Positions 6,883-14,179 of a DNA stretch of 19,036 bases are shown in pieces. The DNA comes from Bacteroidales bacterium (GTDB lineage: Bacteria; Bacteroidota; Bacteroidia; Bacteroidales; Muribaculaceae), in NCBI GenBank assembly GCA_900752535.1, contig CAADVV010000174.1:1-19036 (forward strand). Reading direction: 5' to 3'. Both the position numbers and the translations under genes were made by a program. A model generated the notes under the pieces. It made no database searches, was not told the DNA's origin, and saw nothing but the letters and a program-made list of their open reading frames with translations. The number at the start of each line of letters is the position of its first letter. Within the stretch, counting starts at the first letter, position 1.

Positions 6883-9444
6883 TTAAATCCAGCGCATGTA
6901 TGCGAAGTCCTGGCGGTGAGGCAGATTCTCGTTCCAGGGATAGATACGGAACGAATAGCGGAACTGGCCGGGATTACGCAATTTGTCATGATAGACAAAT
7001 GTCGCGTTGTTACCGTCGATGCTCTTGAGCTCGAACTCACGGCGGTCAGCAAACTCTTCCTGACCGTCTTTGACACGATGGATGACACACTCAACATGAA
7101 TCGAGTCTCCGAGACCGTTGGTGTCAATCACGGCTGTGACATCGACTTCCTTGCCGGTATTGCCTGATGCACCGAGCTGGTCTACACCTTCGAGCGAAAC
7201 AACTTTCACACCGTCCCATGCGGCAGCAACTTTCTCCTTCCATGCCACAATCTCCTTGGCGAGTTTGTCGCCGTCGGCGCTGAGAGCATTGAAACGTGTA
7301 GCCTCTTTATCATAGAAGCGTTTGATATAGTCGTCAATCATGCGCTTCATGGTGAAGTGGGGTGCGATGTGGCCGATAGAACGTTTGATATACTGAATCC
7401 ATTCAGGCGAGTAGCCTTTTGAATTCTTGGCGAAGTATAGGGGAACAATCTCGTTCTCGAGCATCGAATAGATAGTGGCTGCGTCGAGACGGTCCTGCTG
7501 TGCCTGATCGGTGAACGTACGTTTGTCAGTCAGAGCCCAGCCGGCTTTCTCGTCAAAGCGGTAGCCTTCATACCACCATCCGTCGAGCACCGAAAAGTTG
7601 AGGACGCCGTTCATCTCAGCTTTCTCACCGGATGTGCCTGATGCCTCCAGAGGACGTGTCGGAGTGTTGAGCCAGATGTCAACGCCGCTGACAAGACGTT
7701 TGGCAACAATCATATTGTAGTCCTCAAGGAAGATAATCTTACCCTGGAACTGAGGCATGCGCGAAATTTGGATGATACGTTTGATGAGGTCCTGACCGGC
7801 GCCGTCGGCGGGGTGAGCCTTACCTGAGAAGATAAACTGTACAGGGAACTGCTCGTTGTTTACGATCTTGGCCAGGCGCTCAAGATCAGTGAAGAGCAGA
7901 TGAGCGCGCTTATAAGTGGCAAAGCGACGGGCAAAACCGATAATCAGCGCGTTGGGATTGATCTTGTCTACAATCTTCATCACTGCCGAGGGATCACCCT
8001 GGTTAGCGAGCCAACGGGCCTTGAAGTCGCGTTTAACAAAGTTGATAAACTTGTTCTTCAGGCGCATGCGCATGTTCCAGATTTCTTCGTCGTCAACTTC
8101 AAAGATACCTTCCCATGCTTTGGGGTCACTTTGGTGTGAGAATACTTTCTCACCAAGGTATCTGCCATAGAATTCCTTCCACTCCGATGCGGCCCATGTG
8201 GGCATGTGCACGCCATTGGTGACATAGCTGACATGGCTCTCACGCCAGTCATAGCCTTTCCATACACCGGCAAACATTTTCTTTGAGACCTCCCCGTGGA
8301 GCCAGCTTACGCCGTTAGCCTCCTGACAGGTGTTGAGGGCAAAGACGCTCATTGAGAAGCGCTCGTTGGTGTTGGGATTCTCGCGGCCCATGTTCATGAG
8401 GTCCTGCCAGCTGATGCCCAGTTTGGCGGGATATTCGCCCATATATTTGCCGAATAGACCTTCGTCAAAATAGTCGTGACCGGCGGGCACCGGGGTATGA
8501 ACAGTGTAGAGAGACGATGAACGAACGAGCTCAAGAGCGGTGTTGAAGTCAACATGCTTGTCCTGAATGAAATCGACAAGACGCTGTAGGTTGAGCAGTG
8601 CGGCATGACCTTCGTTGCAGTGATAGATTGTGGAGTTCACGCCGAGTTTCTTCAACATGAGTACACCGCCGATACCGAGCAGATATTCCTGCTTGATACG
8701 GTTTTCCCAGTCACCACCATAGAGCTTATGAGTGATGACGCGGTCAAATTCCGAGTTCCAGTCAAAGTCTGTGTCAAGCAGATAAAGTTTCATACGACCT
8801 ACATTCACACGCCAGATGTGGCTGTAAATGGTGCGTCCGGGGTAGGGGACCTCAAGTATCATGGGCTGTCCGTCCTTGTCAAGCACCGGTTCGATGGGAA
8901 GCTCAGAGAAGTTCTGGGACTCGTAGTTGGCTACCTGCTGGCCGTCGACACTAAGCGACTGCGAAAAATAGCCGTATCTGTAAAGGAAACCGACGGCGGT
9001 CATATCGACACGCGAATCTGAAGCCTCCTTGATATAGTCGCCTGCGAGCACTCCGAGACCGCCCGAATATATTTTCAGGCAGCTTGCCAGACCATATTCC
9101 ATTGAGAAATATGAGACCGAAGGAACATCTTTGCGCATCGGCTGGCTCATGTAGGCGTTAAACTCAGCATACACCTTGGCTATGCGGTCCATCCACTCGT
9201 CGCTGGCGAGGATTTCCTCAATACGGTCGGAACGGAGCTGCTGGAGAACCATCACTGGATTCTCGCCGGTGGCGCGCCAAAGGTCGGGGTCAATGTCATG
9301 GAAGAGTGTCTTGCCGCTGCTGTTCCATGCCCACCACAGGTTACGGGCCATGACCTCAAGAGATTTGAGCTTCTCGGGGAGATGGGAGTGGATTGTGATG
9401 TCACGCCAGACAGGGGCGTTGGTGTTGCTTACTTGAAGTTTCAT
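6883..9444 (-). CDS. glgP: alpha-glucan (glycogen/maltodextrin) phosphorylase, GT35
   Basis: Cytoplasmic PLP enzyme that phosphorolyses alpha-1,4-glucan ends to glucose-1-phosphate. Its 853 residues match the DUF3417-containing phosphorylase branch rather than the classic E. coli GlgP/MalP type. Seen: N-terminal DUF3417-like segment with LEVMARNLWWAWN (29-41); SYFSMEYGLA and YSGGLGVLAGD (111-136); CNEGH (276-280); HTPVPAGHD (316-324); RRFATYKR (506-513); and the PLP site EASGTSGEKAEMNG with the Schiff-base lysine at K608. A C-terminal beta-sandwich (about 765-853) ends in FRYSFRIYPWN and FAYMRWI. It lies 87 bp downstream of the glycogen synthase gene on the same strand. I see no -7 box in that spacer, so the two are probably one transcript. 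ATG at 9442-9444. Confidence 0.95.
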   Translation of the reverse strand: MKLQVSNTNAPVWRDITIHSHLPEKLKSLEVMARNLWWAWNSSGKTLFHDIDPDLWRATGENPVMVLQQLRSDRIEEILASDEWMDRIAKVYAEFNAYMSQPMRKDVPSVSYFSMEYGLASCLKIYSGGLGVLAGDYIKEASDSRVDMTAVGFLYRYGYFSQSLSVDGQQVANYESQNFSELPIEPVLDKDGQPMILEVPYPGRTIYSHIWRVNVGRMKLYLLDTDFDWNSEFDRVITHKLYGGDWENRIKQEYLLGIGGVLMLKKLGVNSTIYHCNEGHAALLNLQRLVDFIQDKHVDFNTALELVRSSSLYTVHTPVPAGHDYFDEGLFGKYMGEYPAKLGISWQDLMNMGRENPNTNERFSMSVFALNTCQEANGVSWLHGEVSKKMFAGVWKGYDWRESHVSYVTNGVHMPTWAASEWKEFYGRYLGEKVFSHQSDPKAWEGIFEVDDEEIWNMRMRLKNKFINFVKRDFKARWLANQGDPSAVMKIVDKINPNALIIGFARRFATYKRAHLLFTDLERLAKIVNNEQFPVQFIFSGKAHPADGAGQDLIKRIIQISRMPQFQGKIIFLEDYNMIVAKRLVSGVDIWLNTPTRPLEASGTSGEKAEMNGVLNFSVLDGWWYEGYRFDEKAGWALTDKRTFTDQAQQDRLDAATIYSMLENEIVPLYFAKNSKGYSPEWIQYIKRSIGHIAPHFTMKRMIDDYIKRFYDKEATRFNALSADGDKLAKEIVAWKEKVAAAWDGVKVVSLEGVDQLGASGNTGKEVDVTAVIDTNGLGDSIHVECVIHRVKDGQEEFADRREFELKSIDGNNATFVYHDKLRNPGQFRYSFRIYPWNENLPHRQDFAYMRWI

Positions 9445-9531
9445 ATAAGCCTTGTTATTTGTTTAATTTGACGTTAATTTTTTACTTTGATATAATCTCT
9501 CTTGTCAGTGTGCTATTCTTTGTGGTAACAC

Positions 9532-11190
9532 TCAGTCGCGCGAGGCGGCTTTGGCGAGTGCCTTTTCATATGCTTCGATATAATATTTGATAAAGTAGCT
9601 CCATGAGGCTGCGCCGGCGGTAGCAATTGCGGCCTTGGAGATTAAGCCTCTCTGCTGATCATCGCAAGATGTAAGATATTTTATCGAGCGCGCTATGGAA
9701 TCGACCGCAGCCCCATAGTTTGAGTCGGTACGGTCCACCACAGTCACGCCACAGGCTTCAAACTGATTGTCGAAGTGACTGAATACCCACTGGCCGAAGC
9801 CCGATAGAGAGGTTGTAACGGTGGGAACACCGAAAGCCACGCTTTCGAGGGGTGTGTAACCCCAGGGCTCGTAGTAACTGGGGAAAACCGTTGCGTCCAT
9901 GCCGATCAGCAGGTCATAGTAAGCACGTTCAAAGATGCCGTCATGACCATTGAGGTAGCAGGGTACATAGATAACGTCTACTCGAGTGTGTCCGAGGTTG
10001 TCAATGCCGAGTGTGCGCATGCGGTTATATACCGCGTCTGAATCAGGCTCATAAAGGTCATGAGTCTGATTGGCCGGTGAGAGTGGGGTATGGGGCGTAC
10101 CCTTGGCAGCAAGACGCTTGACAAGGTCGGCCCGTGGCGATTTGACCCATGCGGGAACCATCAAAAAGGCAAGAACCTTGCCGACAGGCTTGAGAGGAGA
10201 CAAAGCTGCCATTGTGTCGAGGAACAGGTCGAGACCTTTGTTGCGATATTCATTGCGGCCGGATGTGGCGAGCATGAACGTGTCAGTATTATAGCGTTTG
10301 CCGGACAATGCGGTGGCAACTTTCAGCAGTCGCTCGCGGGCATCGCGACGCTCGCTGTCAAACTTTTTTCCCTTCGGCACGAAGTCGCCTTCAAAACCAT
10401 TAGGGGTCACAACCGCCGGACGGATCTCAAGCAGTTGCTCACACTCGGCCGCTGTTATATCGCTGACGGTTGTGAAGCAGTCGGCCTGATGGGCGGCAGC
10501 TTTTTCAAGCGAATGCTTTGACTCCATATTGAGCTCGCGAGCCATCTGGTCGCCGTTGTATCCTTTCAGATAGTCATAGAGCGGTTTATTGTTGCCGCAG
10601 ATGCTGCGGCCGATGCATGTCGCGTGAGTGGTGAAAACGGTGGCAATCTCCGGAGCGCGCCATTTGATATAGAGAAGCCCCATAGCAGTGGTCCATTCGT
10701 CAAAATGGGCTATCACACGGCTCAGGGTGCTGAGTCCAAAGTAGCGGGCAAGGCTCTCTATGACCACTCCGGCGGCGTGTGCAAAAGCGCACCCTTCGTC
10801 ATAGTCGCCATAGGCATGAAGTGAGTCAACACCATACCTACGCCACATCTCACCATAAAACTCATCTTTGACGGCATACATGCCCTGGAATTTCACAAGC
10901 ACGGCAATAGGTTTTCCGGGCACATTCCAACGACCAACACGCACGCTGACACCATCGGGTAGCGACGCTTTGACACGCCAGTCTTTCAGCAGAGTCGAGC
11001 GTTCGAGAAAATCAGGGCTCGGATGCTGAGAATCCCAGATGTCAGGTCCGATAAAGATAACCTTATCTTTATAGAGTGTCTGAAGAGTCTTGGCCTTTGT
11101 TGAAAGGACGGTGTAAATACCGCCTACCTTATTGCAAACTTCCCAGCTCGTTTCAAAGAGCATGTCGAGGTCACATTTAATTGTATCCAT
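9532..11190 (-). CDS. glycogen synthase, eukaryotic-type GT3
   Basis: Retaining glucosyltransferase elongating alpha-1,4-glucan. The 552-residue protein matches the GT3 family of animal and fungal glycogen synthases, not bacterial GlgA (GT5). The N-terminal FETSWEVCNKVGGIYTVL (12-29) parallels the eukaryotic WEVTNKVGGIYTV segment; TTHATCIGRSICG is at 187-199; SGRNEYRNKGLDLFL at 310-324; and SYYEPWGYTPLES at 438-450 carries the paired glutamates E441 and E449, followed by SLSGFG (461-466). GT3 enzymes normally use UDP-glucose, so this donor is expected (family knowledge, not shown here). The regulatory N- and C-terminal extensions of the animal and yeast enzymes are absent. First gene of the glycogen unit, with a well-formed promoter about 25 bp upstream. 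ATG at 11188-11190. Bacteroidales annotations may simply call it glycosyltransferase. Confidence 0.92.
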   Translation of the reverse strand: MDTIKCDLDMLFETSWEVCNKVGGIYTVLSTKAKTLQTLYKDKVIFIGPDIWDSQHPSPDFLERSTLLKDWRVKASLPDGVSVRVGRWNVPGKPIAVLVKFQGMYAVKDEFYGEMWRRYGVDSLHAYGDYDEGCAFAHAAGVVIESLARYFGLSTLSRVIAHFDEWTTAMGLLYIKWRAPEIATVFTTHATCIGRSICGNNKPLYDYLKGYNGDQMARELNMESKHSLEKAAAHQADCFTTVSDITAAECEQLLEIRPAVVTPNGFEGDFVPKGKKFDSERRDARERLLKVATALSGKRYNTDTFMLATSGRNEYRNKGLDLFLDTMAALSPLKPVGKVLAFLMVPAWVKSPRADLVKRLAAKGTPHTPLSPANQTHDLYEPDSDAVYNRMRTLGIDNLGHTRVDVIYVPCYLNGHDGIFERAYYDLLIGMDATVFPSYYEPWGYTPLESVAFGVPTVTTSLSGFGQWVFSHFDNQFEACGVTVVDRTDSNYGAAVDSIARSIKYLTSCDDQQRGLISKAAIATAGAASWSYFIKYYIEAYEKALAKAASRD

Positions 11191-11214
11191 TGGATTTCAT
11201 GTCGAATTCGGCCG

Positions 11215-11245
11215 CAAAGGTAGTGATTTTTTTCTTAAATCGCAA
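11215..11245 (-). promoter_or_regulatory. promoter of the glycogen synthase-phosphorylase unit
   Basis: Minus strand: TTGC (-33 type, 11242-11245), exactly 19 bp, then TACCTTTG (11215-11222), a perfect TAnnTTTG -7 box. Expected transcription start is near 11208-11210, leaving a leader of about 20 nt before the ATG. Confidence 0.8.
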
Positions 11246-11255
11246 GGATACGCCA

Positions 11256-11283
11256 CATTATGTCACATTATATCATTATGTCA
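11256..11283. repeat. short direct repeats upstream of the glycogen promoter
   Basis: CATTATGTCA occurs at 11256-11265 and again at 11274-11283, with the related CATTATAT (11266-11273) between them, so three units abut. They begin 11 bp upstream of the -33 element of the glycogen promoter, the usual place for an activator site. ATGTCACAT within the array (11260-11268) is itself palindromic. Confidence 0.55.
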
Positions 11284-11341
11284 TTTAGGCCGTTCAGGCT
11301 CCGGGTTCTATCCGATGGTCTCTCAATCTTGCAATCCGGCG

Positions 11342-12322
11342 TCACCGGGCGTTTTCAGCGATACTACCGTCACTGTGTCGTTCCTCAAGTTTCTTATGTT
11401 CGTATAGCTGCCAGGAATTGATGACATTGTGCCAAATACTGTAAAAGCCCCCTGCGACGGCTGTGACGGGGCTGAAAAAAGTGTAGCCCATCCATATGGC
11501 CAACACTGTATTTTTCTGACCTAAGGACTGACCGGCGGTGATTTTGCGATCATATCCAGCCCCGATATGACGCCCGATCCAGAACTGTATCAGGCAACAG
11601 ACCAGAGAAATGACAACAAGCCATAACTGTGTTGAGAGAGCCACCGAGGAGTTGACAATGGAATGTGTGGTGACAGCGATGGCGAGTGTCAGTGCAACGG
11701 CCCAAAGATAGAACGAGACATCGGCGCTGCGGCTGAACCGCGCGTGAAGTCGCGGGGCAAACCGCCTGATAAGAAGAGCTCCGGCCAATGGCATAAGCAA
11801 CAGCGGAAACACCTTTGACAATATCATCATCGAGGCTCTAAACACCGACATATCCGAATTAGGATGCACAAAGGGTGTCATCGTCGGGATGACCACTGCA
11901 ACCGCTATATTTATAAGTATGATGTATGTGGTTATATCTTCCACGTTGCCGCCAAGCTTTCTGGTAACAACCGCTCCGGCTGTAGCCGTAGGACAGATAA
12001 GACAAATCATCGCGCCCTCTATCTCGACACGGGCCGGTATGTCCGGCAGGCCAATAAGGATACTGCCCAGAATGATGAATAATCCACACTGCACCACAAG
12101 CAGGCAGCCGTGCCACGAACGAAGCCGGATGTCACGGGGATTGACACGGCAGAACGTGAGAAACAACATCACAAAAATCAATATAGGCTGAATCAGTGCC
12201 ACAAACTCGTGAACGGCGTGGTGAGTGGAGTCAAGCGCCGGAATGTTGATATAAGCAAAATATCCCGCTACTCCACTGAGAATGGCTATTATAAGGGTCC
12301 AGTCCTTAAGAAACTGTTTCAT
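11342..12322 (-). CDS. BASS-like (bile acid:sodium symporter superfamily) transporter
   Basis: Integral inner-membrane protein of 326 residues with about ten hydrophobic segments. Two polar motifs sit where the BASS fold has its unwound crossing helices: PTATAGAVVTRKLGGN (111-126) in the first half and GQSLGQKNTVLA (264-275) in the second, followed by a terminal helix FYSIWHNVINSW (293-304). The spacing of these motifs suggests the inverted-repeat architecture of sodium-coupled organic anion symporters. The substrate cannot be read from sequence; bile acid is a family label only. The C-terminal tail (305-326) is charged and cytoplasmic in character. It is divergent from the superoxide dismutase gene and has its own -7 box, so it is probably a single-gene transcript. 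Confidence 0.72.
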   Translation of the reverse strand: MKQFLKDWTLIIAILSGVAGYFAYINIPALDSTHHAVHEFVALIQPILIFVMLFLTFCRVNPRDIRLRSWHGCLLVVQCGLFIILGSILIGLPDIPARVEIEGAMICLICPTATAGAVVTRKLGGNVEDITTYIILINIAVAVVIPTMTPFVHPNSDMSVFRASMMILSKVFPLLLMPLAGALLIRRFAPRLHARFSRSADVSFYLWAVALTLAIAVTTHSIVNSSVALSTQLWLVVISLVCCLIQFWIGRHIGAGYDRKITAGQSLGQKNTVLAIWMGYTFFSPVTAVAGGFYSIWHNVINSWQLYEHKKLEERHSDGSIAENAR

Positions 12323-12343
12323 CTATTTTCCTGTTTTGCGCTG

Positions 12344-12351
12344 CAAAATTA
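12344..12351 (-). promoter_or_regulatory. -7 promoter box of the BASS-like transporter gene
   Basis: Minus-strand TAATTTTG is a perfect TAnnTTTG match 22 bp upstream of the ATG. No clear TTTG lies 19-21 bp further upstream, so the -33 element is weak or absent. Confidence 0.55.
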
Positions 12352-12502
12352 GCGATTTTTATTTATCAGCGTATATTTTCGTCACACCAGATTGAATGAT
12401 ATCTGATTGGCAAAGTGGTGTTAAAAAATAAAAAAACTCTGAACCATCATAAAGACACGGTGTTTTGACAATAAACAAACAATCAAAGCAACACTAAGAG
12501 AA

Positions 12503-13078
12503 ATGATATACATCCAGCCACAGCTCCCTTACGCCAACGACGCACTTGAGCCCGCAATCTCAAAGAAGACCGTTGAATTCCATTATGGCAAACATGAGAA
12601 AACATATATTGACAACCTCAACAAACTGATTGAGGGCACTCAATATGAGAATATGGAACTTGAGGACATTATTCGTAATTCGGAAGGCCCCCTCTATAAC
12701 AATGCCTCACAAGCCTGGAATCATATCTTCTATTTCTTCAGCCTGTCACCTGAAGGTGGAGGCGAACCAATGGGCAAGCTTCGTGAGGCAATAGACCGTG
12801 ACTTCGGTTCTTTTGAAGATTTCAAGAAAGCATTTGTCCAGGCCGGTGTCGGTCTGTTCGGCTCAGGATGGGTTTGGCTGTCAAAAGACAAGGATGGCAA
12901 ACTCTTCATAACTCAAGGTCATAATGCCAAGAGCCCGCTGTCTGACGGACTGACGCCGCTATTGACATTCGATGTGTGGGAACATGCATACTACCTTGAC
13001 TATCAAAATAAGCGTGCCGACGCTCTCGAGGCTCTTTGGTCAATTGTTGACTGGGACATCGTCAGCAGCCGCTACTGA
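12503..13078 (+). CDS. sodB: superoxide dismutase, Fe/Mn family
   Basis: Dismutates superoxide to oxygen and hydrogen peroxide in the cytoplasm, an oxygen defence in gut anaerobes. The 191 residues are the normal length. All four metal ligands are visible: H27 (EFHYGKH), H74 (AWNHIFYF), D157 and H161 (DVWEHAYYLDY). NNASQAWNH with Gln70 is the iron-enzyme signature, and the position where Mn enzymes carry NQD reads TQGHNAKSPL. Related Bacteroides and Porphyromonas enzymes can use either metal, so cambialism is possible. It is transcribed alone, with a strong intrinsic terminator downstream and a divergent transporter gene upstream. I could not identify a convincing promoter in the 180-bp divergent spacer; the nearest candidate is TATTTTCG at 12374-12381, which lacks a good -33. 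Confidence 0.95.
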   Translation: MIYIQPQLPYANDALEPAISKKTVEFHYGKHEKTYIDNLNKLIEGTQYENMELEDIIRNSEGPLYNNASQAWNHIFYFFSLSPEGGGEPMGKLREAIDRDFGSFEDFKKAFVQAGVGLFGSGWVWLSKDKDGKLFITQGHNAKSPLSDGLTPLLTFDVWEHAYYLDYQNKRADALEALWSIVDWDIVSSRY

Positions 13079-13157
13079 TTTGATATACTAAGCATAGGCA
13101 CTGTAAAAAAGAAAGCATAGCATAGAGATTAGAAGAAATAAGCATAATGTGATGAAT

Positions 13158-13200
13158 GGAGAGAGAGGCAGTCGTGAGACCCCCTCTCTTTTTTATTTTT
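13158..13200 (+). terminator. intrinsic terminator of the superoxide dismutase gene
   Basis: AGAGAGG (13162-13168) pairs perfectly with CCTCTCT (13083 offset, 13183-13189) across a 14-nt loop. The stem can extend two or three pairs outward. It is followed by TTTTTTATTTTTT, a classic U-tract, about 80 nt after the sodB stop. Confidence 0.88.
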
Positions 13201-13204
13201 TACG

Positions 13205-13212
13205 TATCTTTA
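13205..13212 (+). promoter_or_regulatory. possible -7 box of the small membrane protein gene
   Basis: TATCTTTA matches TAnnTTTG at all but the last base. It directly follows the terminator U-tract and ends only 9 bp before the ATG, so transcription from it would give an almost leaderless message. No -33 element is seen because the upstream sequence is the terminator. Confidence 0.4.
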
Positions 13213-13221
13213 CACTCAGGT

Positions 13222-13506
13222 ATGAAAACAACAGAACAATCATCAAGCAACAGGATAAAATCCTTTCTCGCGGGATTATCATTCCGCACTGGAGTTATTA
13301 TCCTTATTCTCTGCCTATTAAGCTATGCTATCTCTTTTGTCCAGATGTTGTTTCCGCTGTCTGTCACGACAAAAGGAATACTTTGGACTATATTTTTCGG
13401 TCTTGCGAAAGCATTGCAATACAGTGCATTGCTGATTTTCGGGAAAGCCGGGGTAGATCGGCTTAAGTCGCTCGTTGGACGCAATAAGGCTAATAATACA
13501 GAGTAG
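13222..13506 (+). CDS. small two-helix membrane protein of unknown function
   Basis: 94 residues starting MKTTEQSSS. Two hydrophobic segments lie at about 24-46 (GVIILILCLLSYAISFVQML) and about 52-74 (GILWTIFFGLAKALQYSALL), joined by a short loop and followed by a basic tail VDRLKSLVGRNK. This fits an inner-membrane hairpin. The longer open frame back to 13156 is rejected because it would begin inside the sodB terminator stem and add an atypical N-terminus. It resembles small proteins I associate with the label transporter suffix domain, which is a weak recollection only. It lies between sodB (same strand, separated by a terminator) and a convergent MmcQ-family gene whose end is 16 bp away. 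Confidence 0.65.
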   Translation: MKTTEQSSSNRIKSFLAGLSFRTGVIILILCLLSYAISFVQMLFPLSVTTKGILWTIFFGLAKALQYSALLIFGKAGVDRLKSLVGRNKANNTE

Positions 13507-13522
13507 GATAGCAGTCATTATG

Positions 13523-13909
13523 TTAACGGCCCATCAAATCACATATGGCAGGTTCCAAATCCATCAAAGAAGACTGTAATTTTTTGGATAATCCTTTGAA
13601 AGTTTGGCAGAAGGAATGCTCGATAAGTTCTCGTTGAAATGATTCTGGCACATCTCCGACAAAATCGACAGAAATCCAGTGTTTCTTGTTCATATGAAAA
13701 CCTGGACGCACTGAATCGTATCGCTCACGTAACTGAATGGAAAAAATAGGGTCGACCTTAATATTGAAAAACTGCCATTTGCCGGTCAGATCAAACAGAC
13801 AGAACTGCTTGCCACCGATTTCAAATGCGAGACAATCAGGCCCGTAAGGCATTCTCTCCGTAACAAGAGGCAATTGCAGACACATTTCTCTGACTTCGTC
13901 TATATACAT
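13523..13909 (-). CDS. MmcQ/YjbR family protein
   Basis: 128-residue cytoplasmic protein of the MmcQ/YjbR fold, often labelled DNA-binding because of structural similarity to CyaY-like and DNA-binding modules; its biochemical role is not established. Seen: the N-terminal VREMCLQLP helix, the LAFEIGGKQFCLFDL beta segment (27-41), and the characteristic RPGFHMNKKHWISVDF stretch (68-83). The C-terminal helix runs HSFCQTFKGLSKKLQ. The length is typical. It has a well-formed promoter just upstream, so it forms a one-gene unit that converges with the small membrane protein gene. ATG at 13907-13909. Confidence 0.88.
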   Translation of the reverse strand: MYIDEVREMCLQLPLVTERMPYGPDCLAFEIGGKQFCLFDLTGKWQFFNIKVDPIFSIQLRERYDSVRPGFHMNKKHWISVDFVGDVPESFQRELIEHSFCQTFKGLSKKLQSSLMDLEPAICDLMGR

Positions 13910-13929
13910 GGTAAACTATGAATTTCAGA

Positions 13930-13961
13930 CAAAGATACAAAATAAACATGGTTATGGTAAA
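13930..13961 (-). promoter_or_regulatory. promoter of the MmcQ/YjbR gene
   Basis: Minus strand: TTTA (13958-13961), 20 bp, then TATCTTTG (13930-13937), a perfect TAnnTTTG -7 box 20 bp upstream of the ATG. Confidence 0.75.
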
Positions 13962-14085
13962 TAATCAAGCCATAGCTGAGTGTAATGGCTCACGCTCATC
14001 TTCGCCCAGCTGAGGTTAGAGGTGGTCTACGGTCTACAAAGCAGGCTTTCGTGTAAGCTTAAAACGCAATTTAACATAATGCTGA

Positions 14086-14102
14086 TTACGCGAATCGCAT
14101 AA
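14086..14102. repeat. 17-bp near-perfect palindrome
   Basis: TTACGCGA-A-TCGCATAA: the arms match at 7 of 8 positions around a single central base. It is downstream of the dehydratase gene and about 125 bp upstream of the MmcQ promoter, so it could be an operator-like site or chance. Confidence 0.4.
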
Positions 14103-14179
14103 CACTAATTTATGTTCTCTGCGGCAAACCAAAGAATTGGCTAATGGAATGAGGTCTTTTATTAAACCAAAAATTTCAA

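Larger units (their letters stand above)
13910..14179. other. longest intergenic stretch, no gene recognised
   Basis: 270 bp between two minus-strand genes. It holds the MmcQ promoter at its left end, a tandem GGTCTAC pair near 14023-14036 and a 17-bp near-palindrome at 14086-14102. No tRNA cloverleaf, no strong terminator for the dehydratase gene and no plausible small ORF was seen. Confidence 0.5.

Noticed and set aside
8605..9021. 138-residue plus-strand frame inside the phosphorylase gene
   Set aside because: Antisense to glgP with no family motif; long only because the coding strand has few reverse stops. The same applies to the frames at 10090-10521 and 15491-15955.
9445..9531. Possible separate promoter for glgP in the 87-bp spacer
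   Set aside because: No CAAAnnTA (the reverse complement of the -7 box) occurs in the spacer; co-transcription with the synthase is simpler.
13156..13506. 116-residue version of the small membrane protein starting at 13156
   Set aside because: Its first 22 codons would run through the sodB terminator stem and U-tract, giving an N-terminus unlike a membrane protein. The ATG at 13222 is preferred.
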